42,284 nucleotides of DNA from Methylocystis sp. (GCA_022843405.1 JALHNQ010000029.1:1-42284); one strand, 5' to 3'; positions 24,460 through 33,562 are shown, numbered from the stretch's first letter. Notes: generated by a model from the letters alone, not told the origin. Translations and numbers: made by a program.

Positions 24460-25158
24460 ATGTCGAATAAGCGTGCATTCGCAAAGAGTTGTCCTGGGGG
24501 AAGGGCCGCCTTCCGTTTATCGTCCGCCGTCCCGCTCGCCGGTCTTCTGTGCTTTTTCGACGCCGGCGCCGCCCCCGTGGCGGCTGCGGGCAAGGCCCAT
24601 TTTTTCGCCTCTCTTGACGCTTGCATCGCTTCGCAGATCTTCGCCGAGAAGGAATGCGTCGCCGCCTTCGCCAATGCGCGCGAGGAGCTCTTCGATCTCG
24701 CGCCTCGCTTTTCGTCGGGCGGCGAGTGCCGCCTGCGTTTCCAGCTCTGCGAAACTCGTGGCGGGGGGCCGCAAGACGAAGAGGCGATGGCCTATGCGGA
24801 GACGGAGGAGCCGACCATCTATACGCCCGTCGCGATCGGCGTGGAAATGTCCGAGACAGTGAATGGCGTGGAGGCCGCGCCGACGCTCGCCGTCGACACG
24901 CCGGCGAAGCTTTTTCCCAGATTCCCAGTGTCGGAAATTTATGAGCGACGAGAAGCGCGGGAGGACGCCGATCGCTACGGCGCGATTTTGCCCGCTGATC
25001 GCTTCCAACCGTTTCCGAAGCGCAAGCCCATAGATGTGACTCAGGTGTTCCGTCCTTTCGCGCTCGGCGCGGTCGCCGAGAGGCGCAGGTCGGCGTCGCA
25101 GGAAACGCCGGAAGCGCGGCGCGAGCGACTGAAAAACGCGCCCTTCGTCGTCCAATAG
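24460..25158 (+). CDS. Exported DUF1190 (YgiB)-like protein, 232 aa
   Basis: After a hydrophobic leader (about residues 18-43: PLAGLLCFFDAGAAP), a stretch with regularly spaced cysteines (FASLDACIASQIFAEKEC, then AAFANAREELFDLAPRFSS, then GECRLRFQLCE) matches the layout of DUF1190/YgiB proteins as I recall them. The remaining 130 residues are charged and low in structure. The DUF1190 function is unknown. It lies between the divergent gspE operon and a convergent exported protein and may be an envelope component tied to secretion. A longer start at 24397 is possible. Confidence 0.6.
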   Translation: MSNKRAFAKSCPGGRAAFRLSSAVPLAGLLCFFDAGAAPVAAAGKAHFFASLDACIASQIFAEKECVAAFANAREELFDLAPRFSSGGECRLRFQLCETRGGGPQDEEAMAYAETEEPTIYTPVAIGVEMSETVNGVEAAPTLAVDTPAKLFPRFPVSEIYERREAREDADRYGAILPADRFQPFPKRKPIDVTQVFRPFALGAVAERRRSASQETPEARRERLKNAPFVVQ

Positions 25159-25173
25159 GCGCGGCCAAAAAAT

Positions 25174-25214
25174 GGCCGGCGGTAGGGGCGCCTCGCCTCG
25201 ACCGCCGGCCTTTT
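25174..25214. terminator. Bidirectional intrinsic terminator
   Basis: GGCCGGCGGT (25174-25183) pairs perfectly with ACCGCCGGCC (25201-25210). It is followed by TTTT on the plus strand, and read on the minus strand by ATTTTTT. It sits between the convergent DUF1190-like gene and the 791-aa gene and can end transcription from both sides. Confidence 0.8.
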
Positions 25215-25268
25215 CATTGGGCCGCGGGCAAGCCCCTTTTTAAGGAGGGCCTGCCGCCAACGCCCCTC

Positions 25269-27644
25269 TCACGGAGTGTTGCCGATCGGGACCGGCGTAC
25301 TGATCGAATATTGCGGCGGAGTGTTCCCAACGCTTGCTTTCGCCAATTGATTAATCTGGGCGCACCAGCCGGCGGTGTCCGGAGGACTGACCGAACAATC
25401 TATGACATTCGGATCGAACACTTTGGGCGCCTGTGGGGTAAAGTTGGGCCACGCATGAATTGGGAACAAAGGCGGGCTCATGTCGTATTTCAATATTTTG
25501 AACCTGTAGATTTTACCCTTCTCATCCTCGGCCGAGATGACGCACCCCTGGGGCTGCTGAGGCAGCAACCGTACGTCAAGGCCGATCCCGTCCGGATTTG
25601 ACTTATTCACGAACTCCCAGTCCGGCGCGGGCTTGCAGATGCCGAACTTTTTCCAGCGGACGAAAGGCGGTTTAGGGGGATTGGGCAGGCCGCCAAACGT
25701 CACGGTGAAAAAATACCACTGCGCTGGCAGCGGCGGCTTAGGCGGAATCCTGTTTTGATTGGGCAATCCATTGCCTCCGCCGATCGTGAAGACGAGTCCG
25801 TCTCCGGGAAAGTGTTGGAAGCTCTGGAGATCGTCGATCGAATAGGCGTAGGCCGACGCGTCGAGAAATTTGGGCTGAGGCCCGTGGATGAATTCAACAT
25901 ATTTGTTGAACTGCCGGCCGTCGACCGGCTTGAGCAGGGGGTCATTGGCGAAATTCATGAAGTCATACTGGAGCTGCTGATAATTTATGACAGTGTAGCC
26001 CCATTGCGACGGGGGGAATTCAACTGGCGGCAAATCCGGCACCTGGGCCGTCCCGCAGTTCGGTCCCACTCGGAAAGGCACCCAGCCGTGCACGAACTGC
26101 AAATATGCCTCTAGCGATGGAAGCTGGGCGCTTCTCGACGTGCGAATCGGCAACAGATAAGGCGTATCCTTTGGCGAGCATTGCCCCAAATATGTGTTGT
26201 AGTTGAAGTCGAATATCCCTGCGATGACGGCGTACCAAGGAACAAGGGGACAGAGCGCGGTATTAGGCTTTTCGACGCAATTCTCCCAGTTCACCAGGAC
26301 ATTGCGGAAGGTGAGCGGCAACGTCCTCCAGCTTTCATCAGGAGGCAAGAACTTGTAAGGATTGGGCAGCGGAACGATTTCAGGCACGATCTTGCCTTGG
26401 TCGACAAACATGCCCGGAGACGCATAGAAGGCCAAGGCGGCGAATGTCGACGGCACTCTGACGCCGGCGTTCGGGTATCTTCTGGGACTATCCAGCTTTG
26501 TCGGATCTTTCTGCGGATTATTATAGATCGGCCATTTTAGCAGGCTCGGGTCGTATTGCTTGGTCTGTTGGTTGACCGGCGGGTTTCCGTTGGCGTCCGT
26601 TCCGGCGAAATTCTGCATGGCCTTGCGGAAGTCCGACACATTCAGCGTCGTCCCCATGTAACCCGCGTCGGCCGGGCCGTTGATCGGCGCCATGGCGATG
26701 GGCAGATACACCTGATCGACGTTCGACACATTATAGTTCACGCCCAGGTTCACAAGCCGGCCGCGGGTCACTCCCGACGGCTTATCGACGGAAGCTAAAG
26801 TATATTCATTGAGCTGATAGGGAATGTGCTTGCCAAGCGAGTTGTCGATCGTCTTGGCCGGATTTCCGCCGACATTCACCGGACCGGCCCGAAAGGCCGC
26901 CAGTTCTGTGGCGACGCAAACATTGGTGAATTGGTCGGTTGGCCTCTTGGGGGTGCAGGTGGGCTTAGGCCCGTCGCTCAGATAAGCGAGTTTAATGTCA
27001 GCATTTTTCGCTCGGCTCTTAACGATGTCGAGGCTGGCCTGAAAGCTCTCGTTCAGAGCGTTCTGATCGTCCAGGACATATATTCTTCCCGCATTCCACC
27101 AATCGACGAATTCGTCGAGGCTCACATTCTTGTCTCGATTAATATGCGCCCACCAAGGGATGAGCACCGACACCGTCGCGCCCGGGGCGACGCCGGTCGT
27201 CGGATTGACATATAGATAATAGTCGCCCCGCACGGGAAAGCAGAGCGCTGGCCAAGTCTTTTTCTTGCTCGGGTCAGGCACGCCCGTCACCCAGGAAGTG
27301 TATTCGAGCGCTCTCTGCAGCCAGGGGTCTCCGAGTTGAGGATTTGGCCCCGTTCCGTCGCAGGGTCCTCCCCATATGTCGCCGTTATACGGTTTGCTGA
27401 GCGCCGGCTGGACGATTGTGGAGGCTTGAATGACGACCCAGACTTTCTTGTTGGTGTTGTTGACGACGCGGATTTCCTTGAAGCACCCCGCTTCCGGGCT
27501 GGCGCCTTCGCATTTTGGCGGGAGAACGCCCTGCGCCTTCGCCGAGTCGATCGCGGCGGCCGTCATCAGAAACGCCGCGCCGATCACGCCCGCGTAGAAA
27601 AAGAGGAGTTTTCGTCCTGCACCAAGTTTGGTTTGGCCGTTCAT
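25269..27644 (-). CDS. Large exported protein, 791 aa, 14 cysteines, candidate type II cargo
   Basis: A long signal peptide (about residues 1-38, ending SAKA-QG) precedes a large mature protein with no membrane anchor. The first domain (EIRVVNNTNKKVWVVIQAS) resembles the opening of thaumatin-like/glucanase beta sandwiches. The middle block contains NYNVSNVDQVYLPIAMAPI, GYMGTTLNVSDFRKAMQNF and WPIYNN, a pattern I associate with secreted thaumatin/GH64-like proteins, but I cannot name the family. Fourteen mature cysteines, an even number, suit disulfide-bonded extracellular proteins. Its place inside the type II locus makes it a good substrate candidate. No catalytic residues are identified. 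Confidence 0.75.
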   Translation of the reverse strand: MNGQTKLGAGRKLLFFYAGVIGAAFLMTAAAIDSAKAQGVLPPKCEGASPEAGCFKEIRVVNNTNKKVWVVIQASTIVQPALSKPYNGDIWGGPCDGTGPNPQLGDPWLQRALEYTSWVTGVPDPSKKKTWPALCFPVRGDYYLYVNPTTGVAPGATVSVLIPWWAHINRDKNVSLDEFVDWWNAGRIYVLDDQNALNESFQASLDIVKSRAKNADIKLAYLSDGPKPTCTPKRPTDQFTNVCVATELAAFRAGPVNVGGNPAKTIDNSLGKHIPYQLNEYTLASVDKPSGVTRGRLVNLGVNYNVSNVDQVYLPIAMAPINGPADAGYMGTTLNVSDFRKAMQNFAGTDANGNPPVNQQTKQYDPSLLKWPIYNNPQKDPTKLDSPRRYPNAGVRVPSTFAALAFYASPGMFVDQGKIVPEIVPLPNPYKFLPPDESWRTLPLTFRNVLVNWENCVEKPNTALCPLVPWYAVIAGIFDFNYNTYLGQCSPKDTPYLLPIRTSRSAQLPSLEAYLQFVHGWVPFRVGPNCGTAQVPDLPPVEFPPSQWGYTVINYQQLQYDFMNFANDPLLKPVDGRQFNKYVEFIHGPQPKFLDASAYAYSIDDLQSFQHFPGDGLVFTIGGGNGLPNQNRIPPKPPLPAQWYFFTVTFGGLPNPPKPPFVRWKKFGICKPAPDWEFVNKSNPDGIGLDVRLLPQQPQGCVISAEDEKGKIYRFKILKYDMSPPLFPIHAWPNFTPQAPKVFDPNVIDCSVSPPDTAGWCAQINQLAKASVGNTPPQYSISTPVPIGNTP

Positions 27645-27756
27645 GTGACTAGCCCCATATTCCGATCGTCGAGTTCGCGACGCCGCGCGCTTGGCGCACG
27701 GCGCAACGTTTCCCGCCCCCCCAGGGTTCGCGGCGCTATTCTAGCTTGATCGTGCT

Positions 27757-27777
27757 GCCGGCGGTCAAGCCGCCGGC
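27757..27777 (-). terminator. Hairpin directly after the outer-membrane barrel gene
   Basis: GCCGGCGG and CCGCCGGC form a perfect 8-bp stem around a five-base loop, immediately after the TGA of the leftward barrel gene. There is no T-run, so it may end transcription weakly or protect the mRNA end. Confidence 0.4.
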
Positions 27778-27778
27778 C

Positions 27779-29536
27779 TCAGAATTTCGCTACGACCGGG
27801 GGCTCCCCCCAGCTGAAGTGATAATTGACGCCGACGCGCGCGATGACGCCGTCATATCTCACCCGCGTCGTCGGGCTGTTGGCGAAGAGCACCGCGCCGG
27901 CGAAGCCGCCGCCATTGGTGCCATCGGGGTCCACGGCGCCCACCGGGCTCGATGCGAAGGTCACCGAGCCGAGGTCATAATAGAGCGCCTCCGTCTTCAC
28001 TGTCCAGTTCGGCGTGAACGCCCATTCCAGGCCGCCGCCGGCCGTCCAGCCAACCCTTATGTCGGAATAGTGGCCGCTGCCGCCGAAGGTCGGATAGATG
28101 GTCGTCAGATTATCGTCGACAAAGCCCAGCGAGTGAACGGCGGTGGCGCGGACCCCGCCATAGGCGAGGCCGCCCGTTCCATAGGCGAGGAGGGTGGGCA
28201 TGACGAGATAGCCGAGACGGCCGCGCGCCGTGCCGATCCAGTCGACGTGCGCTTCGACGACATTCGCGCCGACACCCGTATCAATGGAGGCGAAGAGATC
28301 GGGTCCGAACTGCGCAAAGCCGAGGCTACCCCCCGATCCACGGATGGCGGCGCCCTGAATGTCGGTTTCGAATCCGGCGACGAAGCCTGGGCTCAAGCGA
28401 TAATTGAAGCCGAACTGTCCGCCGCCGACGTAACCGGACTGATTGACGCTTGTGACGCCCGAATTGGCCAGCGCGGTGAAGCCCGGGGGCGTCCCCCATG
28501 CGCCTGCGATAATGTCGGCGACGGGGATGGCGCCGGTCGTGACATTCGTCGTTGCGCCCCAGCCATAGCCGGCGTTGAGGCCGGCGTAAAAATCGGTCCA
28601 GGTCGGCGGCGGCGCCGGCGGGGCGGCCGCGGCCGCCGCGCCCCAATTCAGGTGATAGTTGAGGCCGGCGCGCGCGATAACGCCGTCGAATCGCACCCGC
28701 GTCGTCGGGATGTTGGCGAAGATTATGTCGCTGCCGTTGTTGAACAGGGCGCCTACCGGGCTCGACGCGAAGCTCGCGGCGCCGAGATCGTAATAGAGCG
28801 CCTCGGCCTTCATGCTCCAGTTCGGCGCGAACATCCATTCCAGGCCGCCGCCGGCCGTCCAGCCCACCCTTATGTCCGAATAGTGGCCGACGCCGCCAAA
28901 GGTCGGATGGATTGTCGGGAGATCGTCGGTGAATCCAATCCCGTGGCTGGCGGTCGCGCGGGCGCCGCCATAGGCGAGGCCGCCCGTTCCATAGGCGAGC
29001 AGGGTCGGCGTGACGAGATAGCCGAGACGCCCGCGAACCGTGCCGAGCCAGTCGACGCCGGCGATGACGCTGCTCGAGCCTATGGCCGTATCGATGAAGC
29101 CTGACAGATCGGGCCCGAACTGGGCAAGGCCGGAGCGGCCGCCCCTTCCGCTGATGGCGGAGCCTTGAATGTCGGCCTCAAGTCCGACGACGATGGCCGG
29201 ATTCCATTGATAATTGTAGCCGATCTGGCCGCCGCCGACGAAACCGGACTGATTGACGTTCGCGACGCCCGACTGGGCCGCGGCCGCGAAACCTAGAGGC
29301 GTTCCCCAGGCGGGGTTGTTCGCGATGTTATCGACGAGGGGGACGGCCCCCGTCGTGGCGCCGGTCGTCGTTCCCCAGCCATAGCCGGCGTTGAGGCCGG
29401 CATAAAAGCCGGTCCAGAGCGGCGGCGGGACCGGGATGGGGGCAGGCGCCTTGCGCGAGGGCAAATCCGCGGCGAAGGCCGGCCCGCCGATGAGCGCCGC
29501 CGTCATTAACAAAGCTACGCGAAATCTTACGCTCAT
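27779..29536 (-). CDS. Outer-membrane protein with two tandem Omp25/RopB-like barrels, 585 aa
   Basis: The ATG at 29536 (GAGAGG upstream) gives a signal peptide ending AFA-ADLPSRKAPAP, the classic rhizobial Omp25-type start. Two repeats of about 260 residues follow. Each opens with WTGFYAGLNAGYGWG or WTDFYAGLNAGYGWG, includes NQSGFVGGGQIGYNYQW, GTVRGRLGYLVTPTLLAYGTG and WTAGGGLEWMFAPNWSMKAE, and closes with VIARAGLNYHLNWG or VGVNYHFSWG. Single proteins of this family form one eight-strand barrel, so this is probably two barrels in one chain, joined by an Ala/Pro linker. It may be a structural porin-like protein. Confidence 0.9.
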   Translation of the reverse strand: MSVRFRVALLMTAALIGGPAFAADLPSRKAPAPIPVPPPLWTGFYAGLNAGYGWGTTTGATTGAVPLVDNIANNPAWGTPLGFAAAAQSGVANVNQSGFVGGGQIGYNYQWNPAIVVGLEADIQGSAISGRGGRSGLAQFGPDLSGFIDTAIGSSSVIAGVDWLGTVRGRLGYLVTPTLLAYGTGGLAYGGARATASHGIGFTDDLPTIHPTFGGVGHYSDIRVGWTAGGGLEWMFAPNWSMKAEALYYDLGAASFASSPVGALFNNGSDIIFANIPTTRVRFDGVIARAGLNYHLNWGAAAAAAPPAPPPTWTDFYAGLNAGYGWGATTNVTTGAIPVADIIAGAWGTPPGFTALANSGVTSVNQSGYVGGGQFGFNYRLSPGFVAGFETDIQGAAIRGSGGSLGFAQFGPDLFASIDTGVGANVVEAHVDWIGTARGRLGYLVMPTLLAYGTGGLAYGGVRATAVHSLGFVDDNLTTIYPTFGGSGHYSDIRVGWTAGGGLEWAFTPNWTVKTEALYYDLGSVTFASSPVGAVDPDGTNGGGFAGAVLFANSPTTRVRYDGVIARVGVNYHFSWGEPPVVAKF

Positions 29537-29928
29537 TTTCGGCCTCTCACTGTCCGGGGAGGAAGGAGTTTGGGTCGGCCGAAGGTAGCGATTTTCGCTC
29601 GTCATGATCAACGCCGTTCTGCCCGGTTGCAGCGATGTTCGCCTCGTTTTTCTCGCCGCAGTGGTAAAATGGATACAGATTCGGCTGCACCCCAGCTTAA
29701 CGATTAGGCTGGATTTCTTATCCACCGGGGCATCCGTCGATCTAAAGCCGCGCTAGCCAACGCTTGGCCGATAAAAAGTCCGCCGTCACCCGCCAAAAAG
29801 GGGGCGCCGCCTTTTCGCCTTCGACCGAATGACGGCCCGATAAGACCGGCTCATTGTCAGCTAGAAGCCCGGCGGTTATCGTTCCGCCTCTCTTCGCATC
29901 GACGCCGGGCTCGGGGCCCAGCGTTTCG
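29537..29928. other. Divergent promoter region between the barrel gene and gspL
   Basis: About 390 bases without a supported gene. It should contain the leftward promoter of the barrel gene and the rightward promoter of gspL-M-C. A TTG at 29854 could extend gspL, but that extension is Pro/Ser-rich and unlike the family. No clear boxes were found. Confidence 0.35.
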
Positions 29929-31080
29929 ATGACGCGCCGGAGTCTGCTTTACTTGTCAAACGAGTTCTGGACGCGAGATGTGCTCAAAGGTTCGCTGAAG
30001 CGTGCGGCCGACCGATTCCTCGCGTGGCACCGGAGAGAATTCTTTTCCCTTTTTTCTCCCAAGACCGTCGCCTGGCTCAGGGGTCGCGACGATTGGGAGT
30101 TGATCCTCAAAGCTGGGAGTTGCGATCTTTGGCGGCGCGATCGGCACGGCGCGGCGCTCTGGCGTCTCTCCGCCGACGAAATCGCGGACTCCTCTCTTGA
30201 AGAGGCCCTGGCGCGCCGCGGCGTCGCGCGCAATGCGACGAGGATCGGGCTGGAAATCGATGCAAGCGCCTTTTTCGTGCGCCGGTTCGACATACCTGCG
30301 GCCGCGTCGGACAATCTCGCGAAATTGCTGGCCATCGACGTCGAACGCAAGACGCCGTTCCGGTTGGAGGAGGTGGTCTATGGCCACACGGCCGTGAGAC
30401 ATGCCTCCGCGCCCGAGAAATTGAGCGTCACGTTGTGGATCTTGCGCCGCGATTTCATCGAGGGCGCAATCGAGAACGCCGCGATCGCCCTTTCCGATAT
30501 TTCCTTCATCCGCCCATCGGGATTGATCGGGTCCGAGGAAGCGCCCTTGATTGAGCTCGAACGCGCGCAGCCGAGCTCGGATAGATTTCGTACCGCCGCC
30601 ATCGGACTTTGCGCCGCGACTTTTCTCTTGATGGCGATCGGCGTCGGGGCGACGCTGTGGCGCCAATCCGCCTTGATCGCCGAACTCGACGCCAAGGCCG
30701 AGGAAATGTCGGCGCGCGCGGCGCGCGTGCGTCGGGCCGTCGACCTCGCCTCCTCCGAAAGTCGCCTTCTCGCCGTGCTCCGCGAAGCGCGGCGCGACAG
30801 TCCTCGCTTCGCCGATTTGTGGGAAGAGGCGGCGCGCATTCTTCCCGATCGGGCCTTTGTGACCGCTTTCGCGCTCACCGAGCCCAAGCCAAAGGAAAAG
30901 GCGCTCGAAATGGAAGGTTTCGCGGATTCGGCCGTGGGTTTGCCGGCGCTTTTCAATAAGTCGCCGCTTTTCACGGAGGCGGAATTGACTGCGCCGATCA
31001 CGCCAGACCAGTTTGAGAAGCGGGAAAGATTTTCGCTGCGAGCGATAATCAAAGAGCAGAAGCGGACGGCGGCCCGATGA
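29929..31080 (+). CDS. gspL: Type II secretion protein GspL (PilM/PilN-like)
   Basis: An inner-membrane assembly protein that anchors the GspE ATPase and contacts GspM. The N-terminal 240 residues form the cytoplasmic actin-like part (LEIDASAFFVRRFDIP, LLAIDVERKTPFRLEEVVYG). One transmembrane helix follows (AAIGLCAATFLLMAIGVGA), then a periplasmic coiled segment (LIAELDAKAEEMSARAARV) and a PilN-like ferredoxin fold. It is shorter and more PilN-like than the enterobacterial GspL. The ATG at 29929 is preferred to a TTG at 29854, though neither has a strong ribosome site. It overlaps gspM by four bases. Confidence 0.85.
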   Translation: MTRRSLLYLSNEFWTRDVLKGSLKRAADRFLAWHRREFFSLFSPKTVAWLRGRDDWELILKAGSCDLWRRDRHGAALWRLSADEIADSSLEEALARRGVARNATRIGLEIDASAFFVRRFDIPAAASDNLAKLLAIDVERKTPFRLEEVVYGHTAVRHASAPEKLSVTLWILRRDFIEGAIENAAIALSDISFIRPSGLIGSEEAPLIELERAQPSSDRFRTAAIGLCAATFLLMAIGVGATLWRQSALIAELDAKAEEMSARAARVRRAVDLASSESRLLAVLREARRDSPRFADLWEEAARILPDRAFVTAFALTEPKPKEKALEMEGFADSAVGLPALFNKSPLFTEAELTAPITPDQFEKRERFSLRAIIKEQKRTAAR

Positions 31081-31667
31081 ATTGGAAGGTCCTTCGACGC
31101 CTTCCCCTCGTTCGGCGGGGAATTTTCGTCGGCGCCAATCTGCTCGCCCTTGTGATTTTCTACTTCCTTTTCATCGAACCCGTACGGCGCTTCGTCGCGG
31201 AAGGCGCCGAAGCGGTCGCCGAGCGCCGACAAACGCTTGCGCGCTATGAGGCGGTCGTTTCGCATGAGGAACAGATTCAGGATTACGCGCGGCAGGTGGC
31301 TAATATCAATGCGAGCGGCGAACTCATCGAAGGAGACAGCGAGGGAGTCATCAACGCCAATCTGCAGGCCCGCCTCAAATCAATCGCGGAAGCCTCGCGG
31401 GTCACGGTGAAATCCATTCAGATGCTGCCGGAAAAGGAATTCCGCGGCGTAACGCTTGTCGGCGCGCGCATCCAGGCTACCGGAAGCTACGAAAGCATCC
31501 ACGAGCTGGCGCGCGCGATCGAAGGCGCACCCCCCTTGTTGATCATCACGACGGCCGCCTTGCGCGTCCTTGATCCCTTTTGGGGTGGAGGGGGCAATCA
31601 AGTCGAACAGAACATTGACGTTGAGTTCGACGTATTCGGCGGCGCGCCGCAAAAGGGCCACCGATGA
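31077..31667 (+). CDS. gspM: Type II secretion protein GspM (GspMb type)
   Basis: An inner-membrane partner of GspL. A single N-terminal transmembrane helix (GANLLALVIFYFLFIEPV) is followed by a coiled coil (about residues 40-75) and a small periplasmic ferredoxin-like domain (GVTLVGARIQATGSYESIHELARAIEGA, given here as VTLVGARIQATGSY and then ESIHELARAIEGA). This is the layout of the GspM-b subfamily. Overlaps of ATGA type with both neighbours show that the three assembly genes form one operon. Confidence 0.85.
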   Translation: MNWKVLRRLPLVRRGIFVGANLLALVIFYFLFIEPVRRFVAEGAEAVAERRQTLARYEAVVSHEEQIQDYARQVANINASGELIEGDSEGVINANLQARLKSIAEASRVTVKSIQMLPEKEFRGVTLVGARIQATGSYESIHELARAIEGAPPLLIITTAALRVLDPFWGGGGNQVEQNIDVEFDVFGGAPQKGHR

Positions 31668-32260
31668 CGCCGCCTATCGTGCAGAGGCGCGTCGCGGACG
31701 CGCTCGGCCAGGCCGCTCGGCTCGCCGCGCTGCTGAAGCAGGCGCGTCTGTCGCCCTTATCGGCGATGGTCCTGGCTTTTCTCTTCGCCACGACCTTGAT
31801 CGCGGGACTATTCGCCCTCTCTGCGATTTTCGGATTGATTGGCTTAGGCGGCGAGGTCGCGGCGCCCGATTGGAAACCGCCGACGCTGACGATTGGCGAA
31901 TTGGATCCCCCCAAGCCCGCGAGCGCGGATGTGGAGACGCTGTCCCGTCCGATTTTTTCGAGGACCCGGCGGCCGTCGCCGAAAGCCAAGCCAGTCGAAG
32001 CCGACCTTTCGCCGAATGCGATCGCGCCGGGAGGCCTGACGGTGAGCGCCATCGTCAAGAACAAGGACGCGCATCAGGCCTATGTCGTCTCCCAGGACGC
32101 GCCGGAAGGCGCGTGGAGGAAGGTTGGAGATATGGTCGATTCATGGATGATCTCTCGGATCGATCGCCACGAAGTTATCCTAAAGAGCGGCGAACAGACG
32201 GCGAGCATTAAGCTCTATCCCGATCCGCCGCCGAGCGACAACGGTGGAAACCGTCCCTAA
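31664..32260 (+). CDS. gspC: Type II secretion GspC-like protein (HR domain, no PDZ)
   Basis: A short linker protein joining the inner-membrane platform to the secretin. It has one transmembrane helix (SAMVLAFLFATTLIAGLFAL). The periplasmic part carries a proline-rich stretch and an HR-like domain: LTVSAIVKNKDAHQAYVV, AWRKVGDMVDSWMISRIDRHEVILKSGEQ and a strand ending IKLYPD, shown here in pieces. Full GspC proteins add a PDZ domain, which is absent. Some annotation schemes would call it GspN. It is the last gene of the gspL-M-C unit. Confidence 0.7.
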   Translation: MTPPIVQRRVADALGQAARLAALLKQARLSPLSAMVLAFLFATTLIAGLFALSAIFGLIGLGGEVAAPDWKPPTLTIGELDPPKPASADVETLSRPIFSRTRRPSPKAKPVEADLSPNAIAPGGLTVSAIVKNKDAHQAYVVSQDAPEGAWRKVGDMVDSWMISRIDRHEVILKSGEQTASIKLYPDPPPSDNGGNRP

Positions 32261-32615
32261 AGTCCTTCTCCGACAGGCCGGAGATTGCGATGGCTCGGCG
32301 ACCGGAAGCGACCGCCTGTCCTTCATGGGCTGCGTATGGGAGACGTGAATTTTGAAGATGGAAAACCCGCTGTCGGCGGCCTGTCGGACTTGTTGAAAAC
32401 GTCAAATCGGGACATTCTCGTATCTCAACCGGGAGGTCGTCTGAAAATTCCCAGTCTGATTGGCGCGCGTCGCCGCCCAACCGGCGGGGATTTGAGGAAT
32501 CTCCATTGAAGCGCCGGACCTGCCGAAGAGTCCCGAAAAAGTAAACCGACGGAATTGAGGAGGCCGATCCAAGCAACCCAAACTCGAAAATATTCGGTCG
32601 CGAAGGGATTTGACA
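32261..32615 (+). other. Intergenic region after gspC, no clear feature
   Basis: About 350 bases. An open frame at 32285-32509 has no ribosome site and no family resemblance. A short CTCCG/CGGAG hairpin lies just after gspC but lacks a T-run. The downstream half is AT-richer and probably carries the promoter for the next exported protein. Confidence 0.35.
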
Positions 32616-33518
32616 ATGACGCGCCCCGCAGCAGCCTATTTCGCAATAGCCGTTCTCCTGACGGCGTCTTTCGGCCCGGACGGGGCCGCGCAGGCGGCCA
32701 ATGTCAATTGGGTCTTATTCAAGAACACCACTAGTGTAACTTATTACGTAACGATCCAACGTCCGATCGGCGGCGCCAACAAGGGCGATCTGTCCGGCGG
32801 CACATGGAACTGCCCGACAAACAACAACCAATATCTCAAACTGGCGCCTGGCCAGCTCTGCCTTTCCCGGAATTTCGACTGGACGAATTACGCATCCTCC
32901 ATCGCCTGCTTCAAACCGACTGTCGCCGGAATCCTTGGAAACTGCGCCGACAATGTCACGACGCTGATCGAGCTTTCGCCCTGGCCGAACCGAGGGCTCT
33001 TCCCCGACATCAGCCTTCAGGGAACCTGCACAAACGAGGAATGGCTTTCCCGCACGCCCAACACTCGGGGATTGCCGCCGCCGACCGACGACAGTTACGC
33101 CTGTCCGACAAGCCCCGTTCCCGAAAATTTCTGCAAGAGCGCCTTTCCGGCGAGGGCCAATTACTCCAACGCCGTCCAGATCTCCTGTCCGCACATGCCG
33201 ACGCTGAGATGCCGAGGCAACCCGACTCTGGGCGATCGGAAATATCCCGACGACTGTGGCTACAGGACGCTCACGCCAAACTCTCCCTATTTGAATCAAA
33301 ACTGCGTCGGCGTGCAGCCGAATGGCGTGTCATACGGATGTTATCAGGCGTTCTTCTGGCCCATGTGGGACGGCACGGGCGCCTGCCCGATTCCGAGCAA
33401 CGTCAATCTACCCAATCCGCAATGCGCCTTTCCCAATCCGATCGTGATCGAAGTCATTCCGAGGACCGGAGCCTTTTCAGGCTCGAACGCAGAAGCAATA
33501 CCCGGGTTCGCTCAGTAA
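32616..33518 (+). CDS. Exported cysteine-rich protein, 300 aa, candidate type II cargo
   Basis: A signal peptide (ends about GAAQAAN) is followed by a mature protein of about 270 residues with fourteen cysteines spread evenly, an even number that suggests seven disulfides. It begins with a strand pair (VNWVLFKNTTSVTYYVTIQ) like the start of thaumatin-type beta sandwiches. It is rich in Asn, Pro and aromatic residues, as secreted polysaccharide-active proteins often are, but I recognise no catalytic motif. The ATG at 32616 has AAGGG upstream; a TTG two codons earlier is less likely. It follows gspL-M-C on the same strand. Confidence 0.7.
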   Translation: MTRPAAAYFAIAVLLTASFGPDGAAQAANVNWVLFKNTTSVTYYVTIQRPIGGANKGDLSGGTWNCPTNNNQYLKLAPGQLCLSRNFDWTNYASSIACFKPTVAGILGNCADNVTTLIELSPWPNRGLFPDISLQGTCTNEEWLSRTPNTRGLPPPTDDSYACPTSPVPENFCKSAFPARANYSNAVQISCPHMPTLRCRGNPTLGDRKYPDDCGYRTLTPNSPYLNQNCVGVQPNGVSYGCYQAFFWPMWDGTGACPIPSNVNLPNPQCAFPNPIVIEVIPRTGAFSGSNAEAIPGFAQ

Positions 33519-33562
33519 AAATGCTTTTGAGCCGCTGGAGCGGGCTTTCCTTTTCGTACAGC

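Noticed and set aside
27746-29104. Long rightward open frame opposite the barrel gene
   Set aside because: Mirror of the repeated barrel sequence; its own repeats come from the duplication, and it has no ribosome site.
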